From assembly GCA_041838515.1 (NCBI GenBank), contig JBGYPP010000002.1, positions 1-64,000 on the forward strand: a DNA stretch of 64,000 nucleotides. Reading direction: 5' to 3'. Position 1 is the stretch's first letter. Each line of letters opens with the position of its first letter. Source of the DNA: JBGYPP01 sp041838515. GTDB lineage: Bacteria > Bacillota > Clostridia > Lachnospirales > Lachnospiraceae. The notes below the pieces were generated by a model that saw only the letters and a list, made by a program, of their open reading frames with translations, did no database searches and was not told the DNA's origin. Shown piece by piece: positions 15,199 through 24,067 of this stretch. Made by a program: the position numbers and the translations under genes.

Positions 15199-18144
15199 CT
15201 AAGCGAACCACTGCCCCAGCAGGCCCGCCAATCCCACATTGTATCCGCTGCCGGCATAGCGGCCATATCCCTGCCCGTCCACCAGCACCACATAGGGCCA
15301 TTCCCCCACCGGCGTGTACATGGCTCTGGAGATAGGTTCCGCCAGCGCCGGCATATCCTCTGCCATGCCCAGCCGCAGCTGCGGCCCCAAAATCAGTTGC
15401 AGGGCCTCCAACTCCACCACCCCCCTATGCCTGGCCTCCACAATCAGCACTATGGAACGGCCTGTCCAGGCTGCGGCATCCTGCCGCCACTCATTAAACA
15501 AATGTTCTGTAGGCTCTTCCCCCGGAGCGGCAAAGGCCAGCACAAAGGCTTCCCCGGCCCCGGGCAGGCTCTGGCCGGCCAGCGCCCCATCGGCGGCCAG
15601 AGATTCCAACAGCCCCCGCAAATCCCGCCTCTGCCACATATCCTCTCTAGATACGGCCGGCCAGGCCAGAGAGAGAGCCATCTCCCGCCCTGCTGCCAGA
15701 GAAAATTCCCTGCGCAGTATGCGCATAGCTCCGTCCGCCAGCCGCAGGCACAGGTGTATGCGGTATCTTCCCGGCGGCACTGTCAAATCCCAGCCCCTGG
15801 ACTCCCCCTCCTCCCAAATCTCCGGCCATAGCCGGCGCTGGCCGGCCTCCACGCCCGGAAGAGGCTCTCCCAGGGATTCCCAGATCCGCCAATCCTCCCC
15901 CTCCAGTCTCTCCATAGCAAAGTCTTGGCCATAGACAGGCTTTCTGCCCTGCCCAAAATCCAGCCGCAAGACGGCCTCGCCCCCCTCCTCCTCCACAGAG
16001 GTCCAGACCCCGTCAGCCAAGAATAAGGGCCGGCCATCCCGGGGAGAGAGCATGGCGGCACAGCCCCAGCTGCGGCATACAGCCACAAAGAGCAGGGTGC
16101 GGGCATAGGAGTCGGCAAGGCCCAGCCCCAGGCTGGCCGCCGGCGAAGGCGCCAGCAGGGGATAATCCCACAGGCAGATACGCCCAAAATCCGCTCCCGG
16201 CCGGCCCATGCCATCCCCAGCAGGCAATCTTCCGGCCTCGCCTGCATGATCCCAGCCGGACAATCCCCCATGCTCGCCCGCAACATCCGCTCTGCACAAT
16301 CCCCCCGTCTTGCCTGCAACAAACCCTCCGCACATTTCCCCGGCATTGCATATCTCCCCCGCTCCAGGCAAACCGCCCTCTGCGGAGAGCTTCCCATACT
16401 TCTCAGCGCCGCTCCCCCCCAGCTCTGTTAACCAGCCAGAGCACTCCTTTCCCCGGCCCGCTTCCCCCTCCGGCCTGCTTGTCCGACCAGAGTGCGCTTC
16501 CACCCGTAGGACATCTCCCTCCAACCGGCCAAATCTCTCCTCCAGCGCCCTCCAGAGCCTCCGTGCGCTCTCTATATGCCCATCCTCTGGCGCAAGATTT
16601 TCCAGCCAGGCCTGGCCCAGCAGCAGGCCTACATAAGGCCGCAAAATCTCCCTGTCTATGCGGGGATCCAGACGGCTGGGCGAATAGGGCCTATGGACTC
16701 TATATGCAGGCCGATCCGACAGGAAATCCTCCAGATCCTGCCGCCGCAAATCCTTCCAATCCTTGTCCGACAGACTATGGGCCATGGGCAGCCTCCACCT
16801 ATGACCATCTCCGGAGATATAGGCCCAGGCTTCCCGGCCGTTGCCGCGGCTCCTTATGCCAAAGGTCTTTTTCCATTGCAATCTCTCCCCTATATCCCAG
16901 CAGGCATCCTCCCGGGCGGCCTTTTCCTCCCGGGCGGCCCGGGCCTGCGCCAGCCAGGCCTTTTTCTGCTCCCTCTGGGCCGGTGTAGGCTTGGGCGCAT
17001 GTATGGCTCCCTCCGGGGCAGCCGCCTGCACGCAGGACTGCCACCCCTCCTCACCGGCATACACCCACTCCTCATCCCAGCCCAATTCCAGACCCGCCTC
17101 CGGCAATTCCACATACCGCTCCGCCAGCCGGCCTCCGGCCCATACCCGCAGCCACAGAGGCCCCAGCCCCAGGCGCCAGGCCATATTTCCGGAGGGGGGC
17201 AGGGACTGCTGCGCCAAGGGTCGCAGCACGCCGCCGTTATAAGCCAATAACTGCACCCAGGCGGCCTCCTTTCCGAGGGTCAAACTCAGAGTGGCCACCT
17301 TGGCATAACGGAAAGTCTGATTGTATACATATGCGCAGCCCAGTCTGCCTATACAATCCTCACCCGGAGCCGGCCCAAGACCGAAGTCCCGGCTGTGGGT
17401 CAAAAGCGCGCGGCCCGCCGCCCCCACAAACCAGCCCCGGTCCAAATCCGCCTCCGGCTCACAGGCGCCTAGGAAATGCCATGCCCCCTCTGCCCATACC
17501 TCTACCCAGGCATGATTGTCATCACAGTGCCGCCACCAGGGCGCATACACCTGCCGGGCGGCCAGACCTACACTGCGCAGAGCCGATACCACAAAAACCG
17601 ACTCCTCCCCGCAGCGGCCTGTTCCAGAGCGGTACACGGCCATAGCCGACAGAGTTCTGGCATCCGCCGGGGCATAAGAAGCCTGCCTGGCGCACCACAG
17701 ATTCACGGCCATCGCCGCCTCCCTCTCTCCCAGCCCGGCCACCTCAGGCGCCAACTCCCTATAGAAATGGCTGCGGCAAGCCTCTATACCCTCAGTGTGT
17801 ATGCGGTAATACAGCACATGCCGCAAAAAAAATTCCTCCTCCAAATCCACACACCAGGAACACTGTTCCCGCAGCCACAGGCTATGCCAGATGGTATCCG
17901 CCACATCCTCCGGCCCATACTCCCCCAGATCCGATATGGGCATGGTGGCCATAAAATATACCAGACACTGCGCCGCCCTCTCGGCCGCCCCCCGGCCCAG
18001 TTGGGGCCATTGTCCCCGGCGCCAGCTCTCCATCCATTCCGCCCTGGCCGCCACGGCCCACTTGCCCCAGGCGGGCAGATGCCCCAGGGCCTCCTGCCTC
18101 TGCTGCCATTGCTCCCCTGCCTTCGCCCAAATTCCCCTATCCAT
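15199..18144 (-). CDS. Transglutaminase-like domain protein, 981 residues
   Basis: Large cytoplasmic protein; no signal peptide or membrane segment. A transglutaminase/cysteine-protease-like core lies at about residues 140-240, with Cys178 in SGTGRCGEESVFV, His211 in CDDNHAWVEVW and an acidic residue in GACEPEADLD. A beta-rich part follows, then a second similar but Cys-less region after residue 650. Residues about 566-651 are a Gly-rich insert built of 12-residue repeats. Last gene of the fucosidase operon, 62 nt after the AraC gene. Proteins of this shape occur in clostridial glycan-use loci; substrate unknown, possibly peptide or glycopeptide processing. Confidence 0.75.
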   Translation of the reverse strand: MDRGIWAKAGEQWQQRQEALGHLPAWGKWAVAARAEWMESWRRGQWPQLGRGAAERAAQCLVYFMATMPISDLGEYGPEDVADTIWHSLWLREQCSWCVDLEEEFFLRHVLYYRIHTEGIEACRSHFYRELAPEVAGLGEREAAMAVNLWCARQASYAPADARTLSAMAVYRSGTGRCGEESVFVVSALRSVGLAARQVYAPWWRHCDDNHAWVEVWAEGAWHFLGACEPEADLDRGWFVGAAGRALLTHSRDFGLGPAPGEDCIGRLGCAYVYNQTFRYAKVATLSLTLGKEAAWVQLLAYNGGVLRPLAQQSLPPSGNMAWRLGLGPLWLRVWAGGRLAERYVELPEAGLELGWDEEWVYAGEEGWQSCVQAAAPEGAIHAPKPTPAQREQKKAWLAQARAAREEKAAREDACWDIGERLQWKKTFGIRSRGNGREAWAYISGDGHRWRLPMAHSLSDKDWKDLRRQDLEDFLSDRPAYRVHRPYSPSRLDPRIDREILRPYVGLLLGQAWLENLAPEDGHIESARRLWRALEERFGRLEGDVLRVEAHSGRTSRPEGEAGRGKECSGWLTELGGSGAEKYGKLSAEGGLPGAGEICNAGEMCGGFVAGKTGGLCRADVAGEHGGLSGWDHAGEAGRLPAGDGMGRPGADFGRICLWDYPLLAPSPAASLGLGLADSYARTLLFVAVCRSWGCAAMLSPRDGRPLFLADGVWTSVEEEGGEAVLRLDFGQGRKPVYGQDFAMERLEGEDWRIWESLGEPLPGVEAGQRRLWPEIWEEGESRGWDLTVPPGRYRIHLCLRLADGAMRILRREFSLAAGREMALSLAWPAVSREDMWQRRDLRGLLESLAADGALAGQSLPGAGEAFVLAFAAPGEEPTEHLFNEWRQDAAAWTGRSIVLIVEARHRGVVELEALQLILGPQLRLGMAEDMPALAEPISRAMYTPVGEWPYVVLVDGQGYGRYAGSGYNVGLAGLLGQWFA
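16210..16317. repeat. 36-bp tandem repeats inside the transglutaminase gene
   Basis: Three consecutive 36-bp units (16210-16245, 16246-16281, 16282-16317) encode AGKTGGLCRADV, AGEHGGLSGWDH and AGEAGRLPAGDG. Degenerate copies extend to about 16400. The period is a multiple of three, so the frame is kept. Confidence 0.8.
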
Positions 18145-18163
18145 AGACCCCTCCTATCACAGA

Positions 18164-18221
18164 GCCGTCAATGCATAAACGGCAGATCCCTCTTGCCGCA
18201 TGGCCGTCAACGAATAAACGG
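18164..18221. repeat. 39-bp duplication at the AraC-gene stop codon
   Basis: GCCGTCAACGAATAAACGG (from 18203, covering the stop codon of the AraC gene) recurs as GCCGTCAATGCATAAACGG from 18164, 39 bp away, between the AraC and transglutaminase genes. Confidence 0.65.
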
Positions 18222-20693
18222 TTTTGCGTAATGCGTAGGCGCCAGCCCCATAACCCGCTTAAACGCCCTGCGGAAAGAGATATCGCTGGCATAGCCCGCC
18301 ATCCTGGCAACATCCTTTACAGCTATTCCCTCCATCAGAAATTCACAGGCCTTTTTGATGCGCACGGATTCCAGATAATCGTTAAAGCTCATGCCCAGAG
18401 CCGGCTTTGCCGCCCGGTAAAGGCTGTTTTCCCCCATGGACAGGATCTGCGACAACGCCGTCAGGCAGAATCCGCTATCCCCATAATGCCTCTCCACCGC
18501 CTCCACGATGCGGTCGCGCAGACCCTCCTCCTGCTGCCTGTCCTCCTCTTCCAGCCGCCTGGCCATAGCCGGCAGGCAGCCCCGCACAAAGTCCAGCAAG
18601 TCCTCCATACGCTCAGCCTTGGCCAGCGAGGGGGGCATATGGGCCTCTCCCTCCCCCTCCTTGATGGCCCTGGCTATGGTCAGCCTCAGCATATTTAACA
18701 GATGGCCGCCCATGACCCTATCCAGCCTTCTCTGCTCCCAGTTCTCATAAGCCAGCAGCCTGAATATATCCTCCACCTCGGCCAAGTCCGCGCCCCGTAT
18801 CGCACGCAGAAGATGCAGCTCCGTTTCTATGGGAAAAAACAGACTGTCCTGTCCATTGGGCAATTCCTCCTCCCCCATCAGCGTGCGCAGATCGTGAAAG
18901 GCCAGATACTCCGCCGCCCTTCTGGCCCCCTCCCAGGACAGATGCAGCCATAGCGGCCTTTCCACTACCCGGCCCAGCCCCACATAACAGTCCAAGCCCT
19001 CCTGTAATAGCAAGAAATCTTGCATTTTCCCCAGGAGTGATCGCAGGATTTCTTGCGAATACCCCTCCAAGGCCGCATTTGCCGCCTCTTCGTATCCCCA
19101 CTCACCATCCCGGCGTCCTGCCGCCGGTTCCTGGGGCTTCCAGCCAAAGGCCAGGCCTATCATACGCCCCTCCATATCACAGATCAGAGGCATGGCTCCG
19201 GACATAGCCCAGGCCATCTCTCCCCCCTGCCTTTGCTCCTCCCAAAAATTTTGCAGGGCATACAAGGCCTTTTGGGGCGCCAGGGAGGGCTGCCCCTGCC
19301 ACAATTGCGCCGCCTCTCCCAGGTGCATACCCTTGCCGGAGAGATAGAGGCAGACGGCACAGCAGGCACCCTCCCCCAGGGCGAGTCCGGCTTCCTGCCT
19401 ATCCCGCTCCCAGTCCTCCTCTCTGTCATATCCTCCCAACAGCAGGCGGCGCAGCAGCCCCCTCTGCCGCCACTCCATTCCCTGCCGCCAGCCCTTTTGC
19501 CACAGATGCGCCTGCTCTACCACCCTGGCCACTCCTTCCCAGACACCTAAATCCCCTATGCGCAGCCCCTCCGGCGCATCCTGCCACTCCTCTACGGCCT
19601 TTTCCCTATACCGTCCAAAAGCCAAAACAACGCCCCGCCGCTTTTTCCACAGCCACAGGCATATGGCCAGGCCTGCGGCCAGAGAGCCGGCGGACCACAG
19701 CACTATCCAGGCTTTGATATGGTATATCTCCGACAGTACCGCATCCAGGGGCAGTATGGAGATGTAGAGAAAGGGATACTTTCCATCCCGCACTGCGCAG
19801 GCCACATACCTGTCGCCTCCCAGCCTCAGCTGCCACTGGCCCTCCCGGCCGCCAATGGCCTCCAAAACTGCCTCTGTGGACACATCCTCCCCCAGGCTTC
19901 CCACCTTTTCCTGCACGCCGCCCCGTCCGTCTAGCCGGGCCATCATGGCCAGGCCCTGCCTGCCCAGTATGCCTGCCTCCAGCTGCCTCTGCAAATTCTG
20001 CCGCCGCAGCGCCACGGCTAGTGCGCCTTGGGGATTCTGAAAAGCTCCATGGGGAAAGGACTGCCATAGGGCCAATTTGGCATACTCCCCCTCCTCCCCC
20101 TCCTCTTCGGCCTCCACAGGCAAAATTTCCCTATTGTAATACCGGCCTCCCATATCCGCCAGCAGCGCATCCAGACTGCGGCCATCCAAGGGCCCCAGGG
20201 TCTGGTACGCCGCCTCGCTGGCAGGAACCACCACCCTGTTCTTTACCATATACCCGCCCCGGGGAAAGAACAGGTACACCCCCTCTATGGCATCGTTAAA
20301 CAGGGAGTACTCCTCTATTTTGTGCAAATATAAATAAATATCAAAAAATTCCCCTCCAGCATCCTTTTCGCACAGGCTGCGCAGCTCCATGGAATTACTG
20401 ATATAACTGCCCAGATGGGCCGCCTCCTCAAGGCCCTGGCCAATCTCCACCGCGGCCATGCGCAGCGCCGTGTGCATCTTGTCCTTTTGGGCCTGTATCA
20501 GCAATTGCTCCGCCGTGCGGTATATGGCCAGTATGCACAGCAGGGGCAGCAGCAGTATGGATATATACGAAAACAAAAGACCCAGGGAGAGGGGATGGAG
20601 CAAAGCCCCCCCTCTCCCTGCGCCTCCGGGCCAAAACCGGTTTCCTTTCCCTTTCCCCTCCCGTCTGTATCCTGCCTCTGCCGCCCTGCCCAT
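18207..20693 (-). CDS. Membrane-anchored AraC-family regulator
   Basis: 828 residues. A transmembrane helix at about 34-60 (LGLLFSYISILLLPLLCILA), an extracellular sensor of roughly 270 residues, a second helix near 335-360 (IVLWSAGSLAAGLAICLWLW), a long cytoplasmic linker, and a C-terminal AraC DNA-binding domain (LTALSQILSMGENSLYRA, then IKKACEFLMEGIAVKDVARM, GYASDISFRRAFKRVMG). The YesN/YtdP-type one-protein sensor-regulators have this layout and normally govern a neighbouring LplABC-type sugar transporter, as here. Last codons are duplicated downstream. ATG 20693 follows GGGAGG. Confidence 0.9.
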   Translation of the reverse strand: MGRAAEAGYRREGKGKGNRFWPGGAGRGGALLHPLSLGLLFSYISILLLPLLCILAIYRTAEQLLIQAQKDKMHTALRMAAVEIGQGLEEAAHLGSYISNSMELRSLCEKDAGGEFFDIYLYLHKIEEYSLFNDAIEGVYLFFPRGGYMVKNRVVVPASEAAYQTLGPLDGRSLDALLADMGGRYYNREILPVEAEEEGEEGEYAKLALWQSFPHGAFQNPQGALAVALRRQNLQRQLEAGILGRQGLAMMARLDGRGGVQEKVGSLGEDVSTEAVLEAIGGREGQWQLRLGGDRYVACAVRDGKYPFLYISILPLDAVLSEIYHIKAWIVLWSAGSLAAGLAICLWLWKKRRGVVLAFGRYREKAVEEWQDAPEGLRIGDLGVWEGVARVVEQAHLWQKGWRQGMEWRQRGLLRRLLLGGYDREEDWERDRQEAGLALGEGACCAVCLYLSGKGMHLGEAAQLWQGQPSLAPQKALYALQNFWEEQRQGGEMAWAMSGAMPLICDMEGRMIGLAFGWKPQEPAAGRRDGEWGYEEAANAALEGYSQEILRSLLGKMQDFLLLQEGLDCYVGLGRVVERPLWLHLSWEGARRAAEYLAFHDLRTLMGEEELPNGQDSLFFPIETELHLLRAIRGADLAEVEDIFRLLAYENWEQRRLDRVMGGHLLNMLRLTIARAIKEGEGEAHMPPSLAKAERMEDLLDFVRGCLPAMARRLEEEDRQQEEGLRDRIVEAVERHYGDSGFCLTALSQILSMGENSLYRAAKPALGMSFNDYLESVRIKKACEFLMEGIAVKDVARMAGYASDISFRRAFKRVMGLAPTHYAKPFIR

Positions 20694-20714
20694 CTGTCCT
20701 CCCTGCGACTTTCC

Positions 20715-22019
20715 TTACTGCACATCTATGGCCAATACATAATCCACATGATCCGGCAGCACGGGATCCTCACCCAGATCGGCAAAGAGAAGATCCGGAT
20801 AATCGCTGTGCACCCAGCTAGTGGATATGCCCACCTCACAGCCGTCATACAGGCTGCGCATGCGCAGCACCTTTTCCTTAGGTATGCCCAGTATGGGAGC
20901 GGGCCCCAGGGTGTTTTCAAACATATGTATGTAATACCTCTTGCCCTTTTGGGTCACACGGCCATAATCCGGCTTGGGTATGTCCGCCTTGCCACAGCCA
21001 TAGATGGATTCGCCGTTCTTGTCCATCCAGCGGCCTATATCCTCCAAAATGGCCTGGGCCCGCTCCGGCACCCGGCCACGGGCATCCGGCCCTATGTTGA
21101 GCAGCATATTGCCGCCCTTGGACACACATTCCACCAATTTCTTGATCAGCATGGGGGCCGGCTTGTAAAAATTGTCCCGCCCATGATATCCCCAGTTATT
21201 GTTCATGGTAATGCAGGCCTCCCAGACCAGAGGCCGCCCCTGGGCATCCAATATGCCCTCCGGGGGCAGCATCTTCTCCGGAGAGATGAAATCCCCATGG
21301 TAGGGCGTGGGATTGCACTCCGCCAGAGATCCCCTGCCCTCCCCGCTGACCTCCAGCCTATTGTCTATAATAACATCCGGCTGGTGGCGGCGCACCATCT
21401 CTATCAGCTTGGAAGCCCCCCAGGCCTCCCCCCGCAGGTGGTCATAAGAGAAATCAAACCACAGCAGATCCAGCTTGCCGTATTTTGTGCATATCTCCTC
21501 CACCTGATTGTACAGATGCTGAGTATACCTCGCAAAATCCCTTCCCTCGTTGCTATAGGCCGGGTTGTTCCGCATGGGATGGTACCTGTCGCCATAATGG
21601 GGGTAGTCCTCATGATACCAGTCGATCAGCGTGAAATACAGGCCCACCCTCAGCCCCTCAGCCCGCACGGCATCCACAAACTCCCGCACCAAATCCCGTC
21701 CGGCCTTGGTATTGGTGGCCTTAAACGAACTGTACTGGCTGTCAAAGAGGCAGAAGCCGTCATGGTGCTTGGCCGTCAGCACCACATACTGCATACCGGC
21801 CCTTTTGGCCAGCCTGGCCCATTCCCTGGGATTGTAATCCACCGGGTCAAATTCCTCAAAATATTGCTGATACTCCTCCTTGGGCATCTCCTCCACGCTG
21901 CGGACCCACTCCCCCCTGGCCGGTATGGCATAAAGACCCCAGTGTATGAACATACCGAAGCGGGCCTGGGTATACCAGGCCATACGCGCATTATAGGCCT
22001 CCCTGTCAAATACAAACAT
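20715..22019 (-). CDS. Alpha-L-fucosidase, GH29
   Basis: 434 residues without a signal peptide, so cytoplasmic. GH29 signatures: YTQARFGMFIHWGLYAIPAR at the start, TAKHHDGFCLFDS, and KLDLLWFDFS with the probable nucleophile Asp189; GGNMLLNIGPDARG is also typical. It would release L-fucose from imported oligosaccharides. Length fits the short GH29 enzymes that lack a C-terminal carbohydrate-binding module. Lies between the permease genes and the AraC gene with about 20-nt spacings, so one transcript. Confidence 0.93.
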   Translation of the reverse strand: MFVFDREAYNARMAWYTQARFGMFIHWGLYAIPARGEWVRSVEEMPKEEYQQYFEEFDPVDYNPREWARLAKRAGMQYVVLTAKHHDGFCLFDSQYSSFKATNTKAGRDLVREFVDAVRAEGLRVGLYFTLIDWYHEDYPHYGDRYHPMRNNPAYSNEGRDFARYTQHLYNQVEEICTKYGKLDLLWFDFSYDHLRGEAWGASKLIEMVRRHQPDVIIDNRLEVSGEGRGSLAECNPTPYHGDFISPEKMLPPEGILDAQGRPLVWEACITMNNNWGYHGRDNFYKPAPMLIKKLVECVSKGGNMLLNIGPDARGRVPERAQAILEDIGRWMDKNGESIYGCGKADIPKPDYGRVTQKGKRYYIHMFENTLGPAPILGIPKEKVLRMRSLYDGCEVGISTSWVHSDYPDLLFADLGEDPVLPDHVDYVLAIDVQ

Positions 22020-22037
22020 ACGTTCCTGCCTCCTTCT

Positions 22038-22979
22038 CTAACCCTTGACCGCACCTATCATCACGCCCTTGACAAAGTATTTTTGCACAAAGGGATACAT
22101 ACACAGCACCGGCAGACTGGCCACCACTATGGTGGAATACTTGAGCAAATCCGTCAACCCCCGCATCTTGGCTATGGCCGAGGCATCGCTCATCATGGTG
22201 AAATCTATTTGATTTAATATCAAAATATCCCTGAGCACCACCTGCAGGGGCTGCAAAGCCTGGCTTTTCAGATAAATCATGGCATCGAAATACGAATTCC
22301 ACCGGCTCACGCCGTAATACAGCGCCAGCACGGCCAGTATGGGCTTGGAGAGAGGCACCACCACCTGAATCAGGTATTGGAAAGGCGTACAGCCGTCCAA
22401 CTGACCCGCCTCATACAGCTCGTCCGGTATGGAATTGACGAAATAGGTGCGGCAGATAATCATATTATAGGTGGACATGGCCGTGGGTATGAGCATGGCC
22501 CAGCGGGTATTCAGCAGACCCAGCCTGTTGACCAGCATATAGCTGGGTATCAGACCCCCGGAAAAATACATGGTGAATACAAAAATCATGGCCACCTTGT
22601 TCCTGGCCGTAAACTCCTTGCGGGATAAGGGGTAGGCGCAGAGCACCGTCATCACCAGGTTCAGCGCCGTGCCCACCACCATATAGTAGAGGGAATTGCC
22701 AAAGCCGGTCAATATATTTTTGTTTTTAAATACCGCCTCGTACCCCCGCAGGGTGGGCCTCACCGGCCACAGCCACACCTGGTTGGATATCACCGCCTGT
22801 GGATCGGAAAAGGAGGCGCTGACTATATAGACCAGGGGCAGAGCCACCACCAACAGAACCAGAGCCAAAACAGCGTACACGCTGCTGATAAACAGCCTAT
22901 CCCCCAAAGGCGCCCGGGCGAATTTTGCCCAGTCAGATTTGGTCCGGGCAATACCTGCCCTCACTGTATTCCTAGCCAT
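22038..22979 (-). CDS. Sugar ABC transporter permease, YtcP/LplC type
   Basis: 313 residues with six predicted membrane helices and the ABC permease EAA loop (ELYEAGQLDGCTPFQYLIQV, VVPLSKPI). The ending PFVQKYFVKGVMIGAVKG is characteristic of the LplC/YtcP branch. ATG 22979 is preferred to GTG 22982 for spacing from AAAGGGGG. Pairs with the LplB-type permease 12 nt upstream. No ATPase gene is in the locus; these systems usually borrow a shared MsmX-type ATPase. Confidence 0.93.
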   Translation of the reverse strand: MARNTVRAGIARTKSDWAKFARAPLGDRLFISSVYAVLALVLLVVALPLVYIVSASFSDPQAVISNQVWLWPVRPTLRGYEAVFKNKNILTGFGNSLYYMVVGTALNLVMTVLCAYPLSRKEFTARNKVAMIFVFTMYFSGGLIPSYMLVNRLGLLNTRWAMLIPTAMSTYNMIICRTYFVNSIPDELYEAGQLDGCTPFQYLIQVVVPLSKPILAVLALYYGVSRWNSYFDAMIYLKSQALQPLQVVLRDILILNQIDFTMMSDASAIAKMRGLTDLLKYSTIVVASLPVLCMYPFVQKYFVKGVMIGAVKG

Positions 22980-22991
22980 CACTCCCCCTTT

Positions 22992-23921
22992 CTACCACAG
23001 GCTGGTTTCCGTGGTTTTCTTGGCCATCCAGTTGACCGCCACCAGCATGACAAAGGCCACCAGGGATTGGAACAAACCCGCAGCCGTAGAGAAGCCGTAA
23101 TCCGCATTGACCAGGCCCACCTTGTAGACAAAGGTGGCTATAACCTCGGAGCGGGAGATATTCATACTGTTTTGCATCAAAAATACCTTGTCAAAACCTA
23201 TATTGATGATGCTGCCGCAGGCAAAAATCAGCATGGTGACTATGGTTGGCCGTATGGAGGGAAGATCCACATGCCATATCCTCTGCATACGGCTGGCCCC
23301 ATCCACTATGGCCGCCTCCCTCAACTCCGGGCTGACTCCGGCCAGCGCCGCGATATAGATGATGGCCGCATATCCGGCCGTCTGCCAAACGCCGCTCCAG
23401 ACATAGAGGCTGCGGAATAGGGCGGGATTGCCAAAGAAATTCACCGGCTCCTGCCCAAACAGCGCCAGCAGCTTATTGATAATGCCCAGCCGCAGATCCG
23501 TGATCTGCATCAATATGCCCACCATGACCACCGTGGAGATAAAATAGGGCGCATAGGTCACCATCTGCACCAATTTTTTGAAGCGTACCGCCTTGATCTC
23601 ATTCAGCCCCAGAGCCAGCAATATGGGTATAGGGAAGGAGGCCAGCAGTGAGTAAAAACCCAGAATCAATGTGTTCATAATGATTTTGGAGCTGGAGGGG
23701 GAGAAGAGAAACTGCCGAAAATGCCTCAGCCCCACCCAATCGCTGCCCCAAATGCCCTTGCGTATGCTGTAATCCTTAAAGGCCAGCACTATACCCCCCA
23801 TAGGTATATATGCGAAGATGATCGCATATAGCAGGGGCAGGGAAATAATCAGCCAGAATTGCCAGTTAGCATTTTTTATTCCCTTTTTCTTTGTTTTGTT
23901 TGCAAATATCTGCCCTGCCAT
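22992..23921 (-). CDS. Sugar ABC transporter permease, LplB type
   Basis: 309 residues, six helices, EAA loop at REAAIVDGASRMQRIWHVDL. The start WQFWLIISLPLLYAIIFAYI and ALAGVSPELREAAIVDGA are typical of the LplB branch that works with LplC. Forms the membrane channel for the oligosaccharide bound by the lipoprotein encoded upstream. Separated from that gene by 146 nt containing a strong hairpin. Confidence 0.93.
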   Translation of the reverse strand: MAGQIFANKTKKKGIKNANWQFWLIISLPLLYAIIFAYIPMGGIVLAFKDYSIRKGIWGSDWVGLRHFRQFLFSPSSSKIIMNTLILGFYSLLASFPIPILLALGLNEIKAVRFKKLVQMVTYAPYFISTVVMVGILMQITDLRLGIINKLLALFGQEPVNFFGNPALFRSLYVWSGVWQTAGYAAIIYIAALAGVSPELREAAIVDGASRMQRIWHVDLPSIRPTIVTMLIFACGSIINIGFDKVFLMQNSMNISRSEVIATFVYKVGLVNADYGFSTAAGLFQSLVAFVMLVAVNWMAKKTTETSLW

Positions 23922-23967
23922 AACTGCCCTCCCCTATACCGCGCCTATCGCATCCCTGTATATAGGC

Positions 23968-23997
23968 AAGGGGGCCGCTGTAGGAAGCGCCCCCCTT
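23968..23997 (-). terminator. Hairpin between binding-protein and permease genes
   Basis: AAGGGGGCGCT pairs with AGCGGCCCCCTT around a 6-7 nt loop. Placed after the solute-binding gene inside the operon, it likely acts as a partial terminator or 3' stabiliser so that the lipoprotein is made in excess over the permeases. Confidence 0.55.
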
Positions 23998-24067
23998 TTG
24001 CCCGCCGCATACTCCCTATTGCGGCTGCGGCCCCCTAGCCTGCCGCAAGCCCCGCCGGTTGTGCGCC

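Noticed and set aside
16900..20400. Long open frames on the plus strand opposite the transglutaminase and AraC genes
   Set aside because: They are shadows caused by high GC; the Pro/Gln/His-rich translations have no domain pattern and lack ribosome binding sites.
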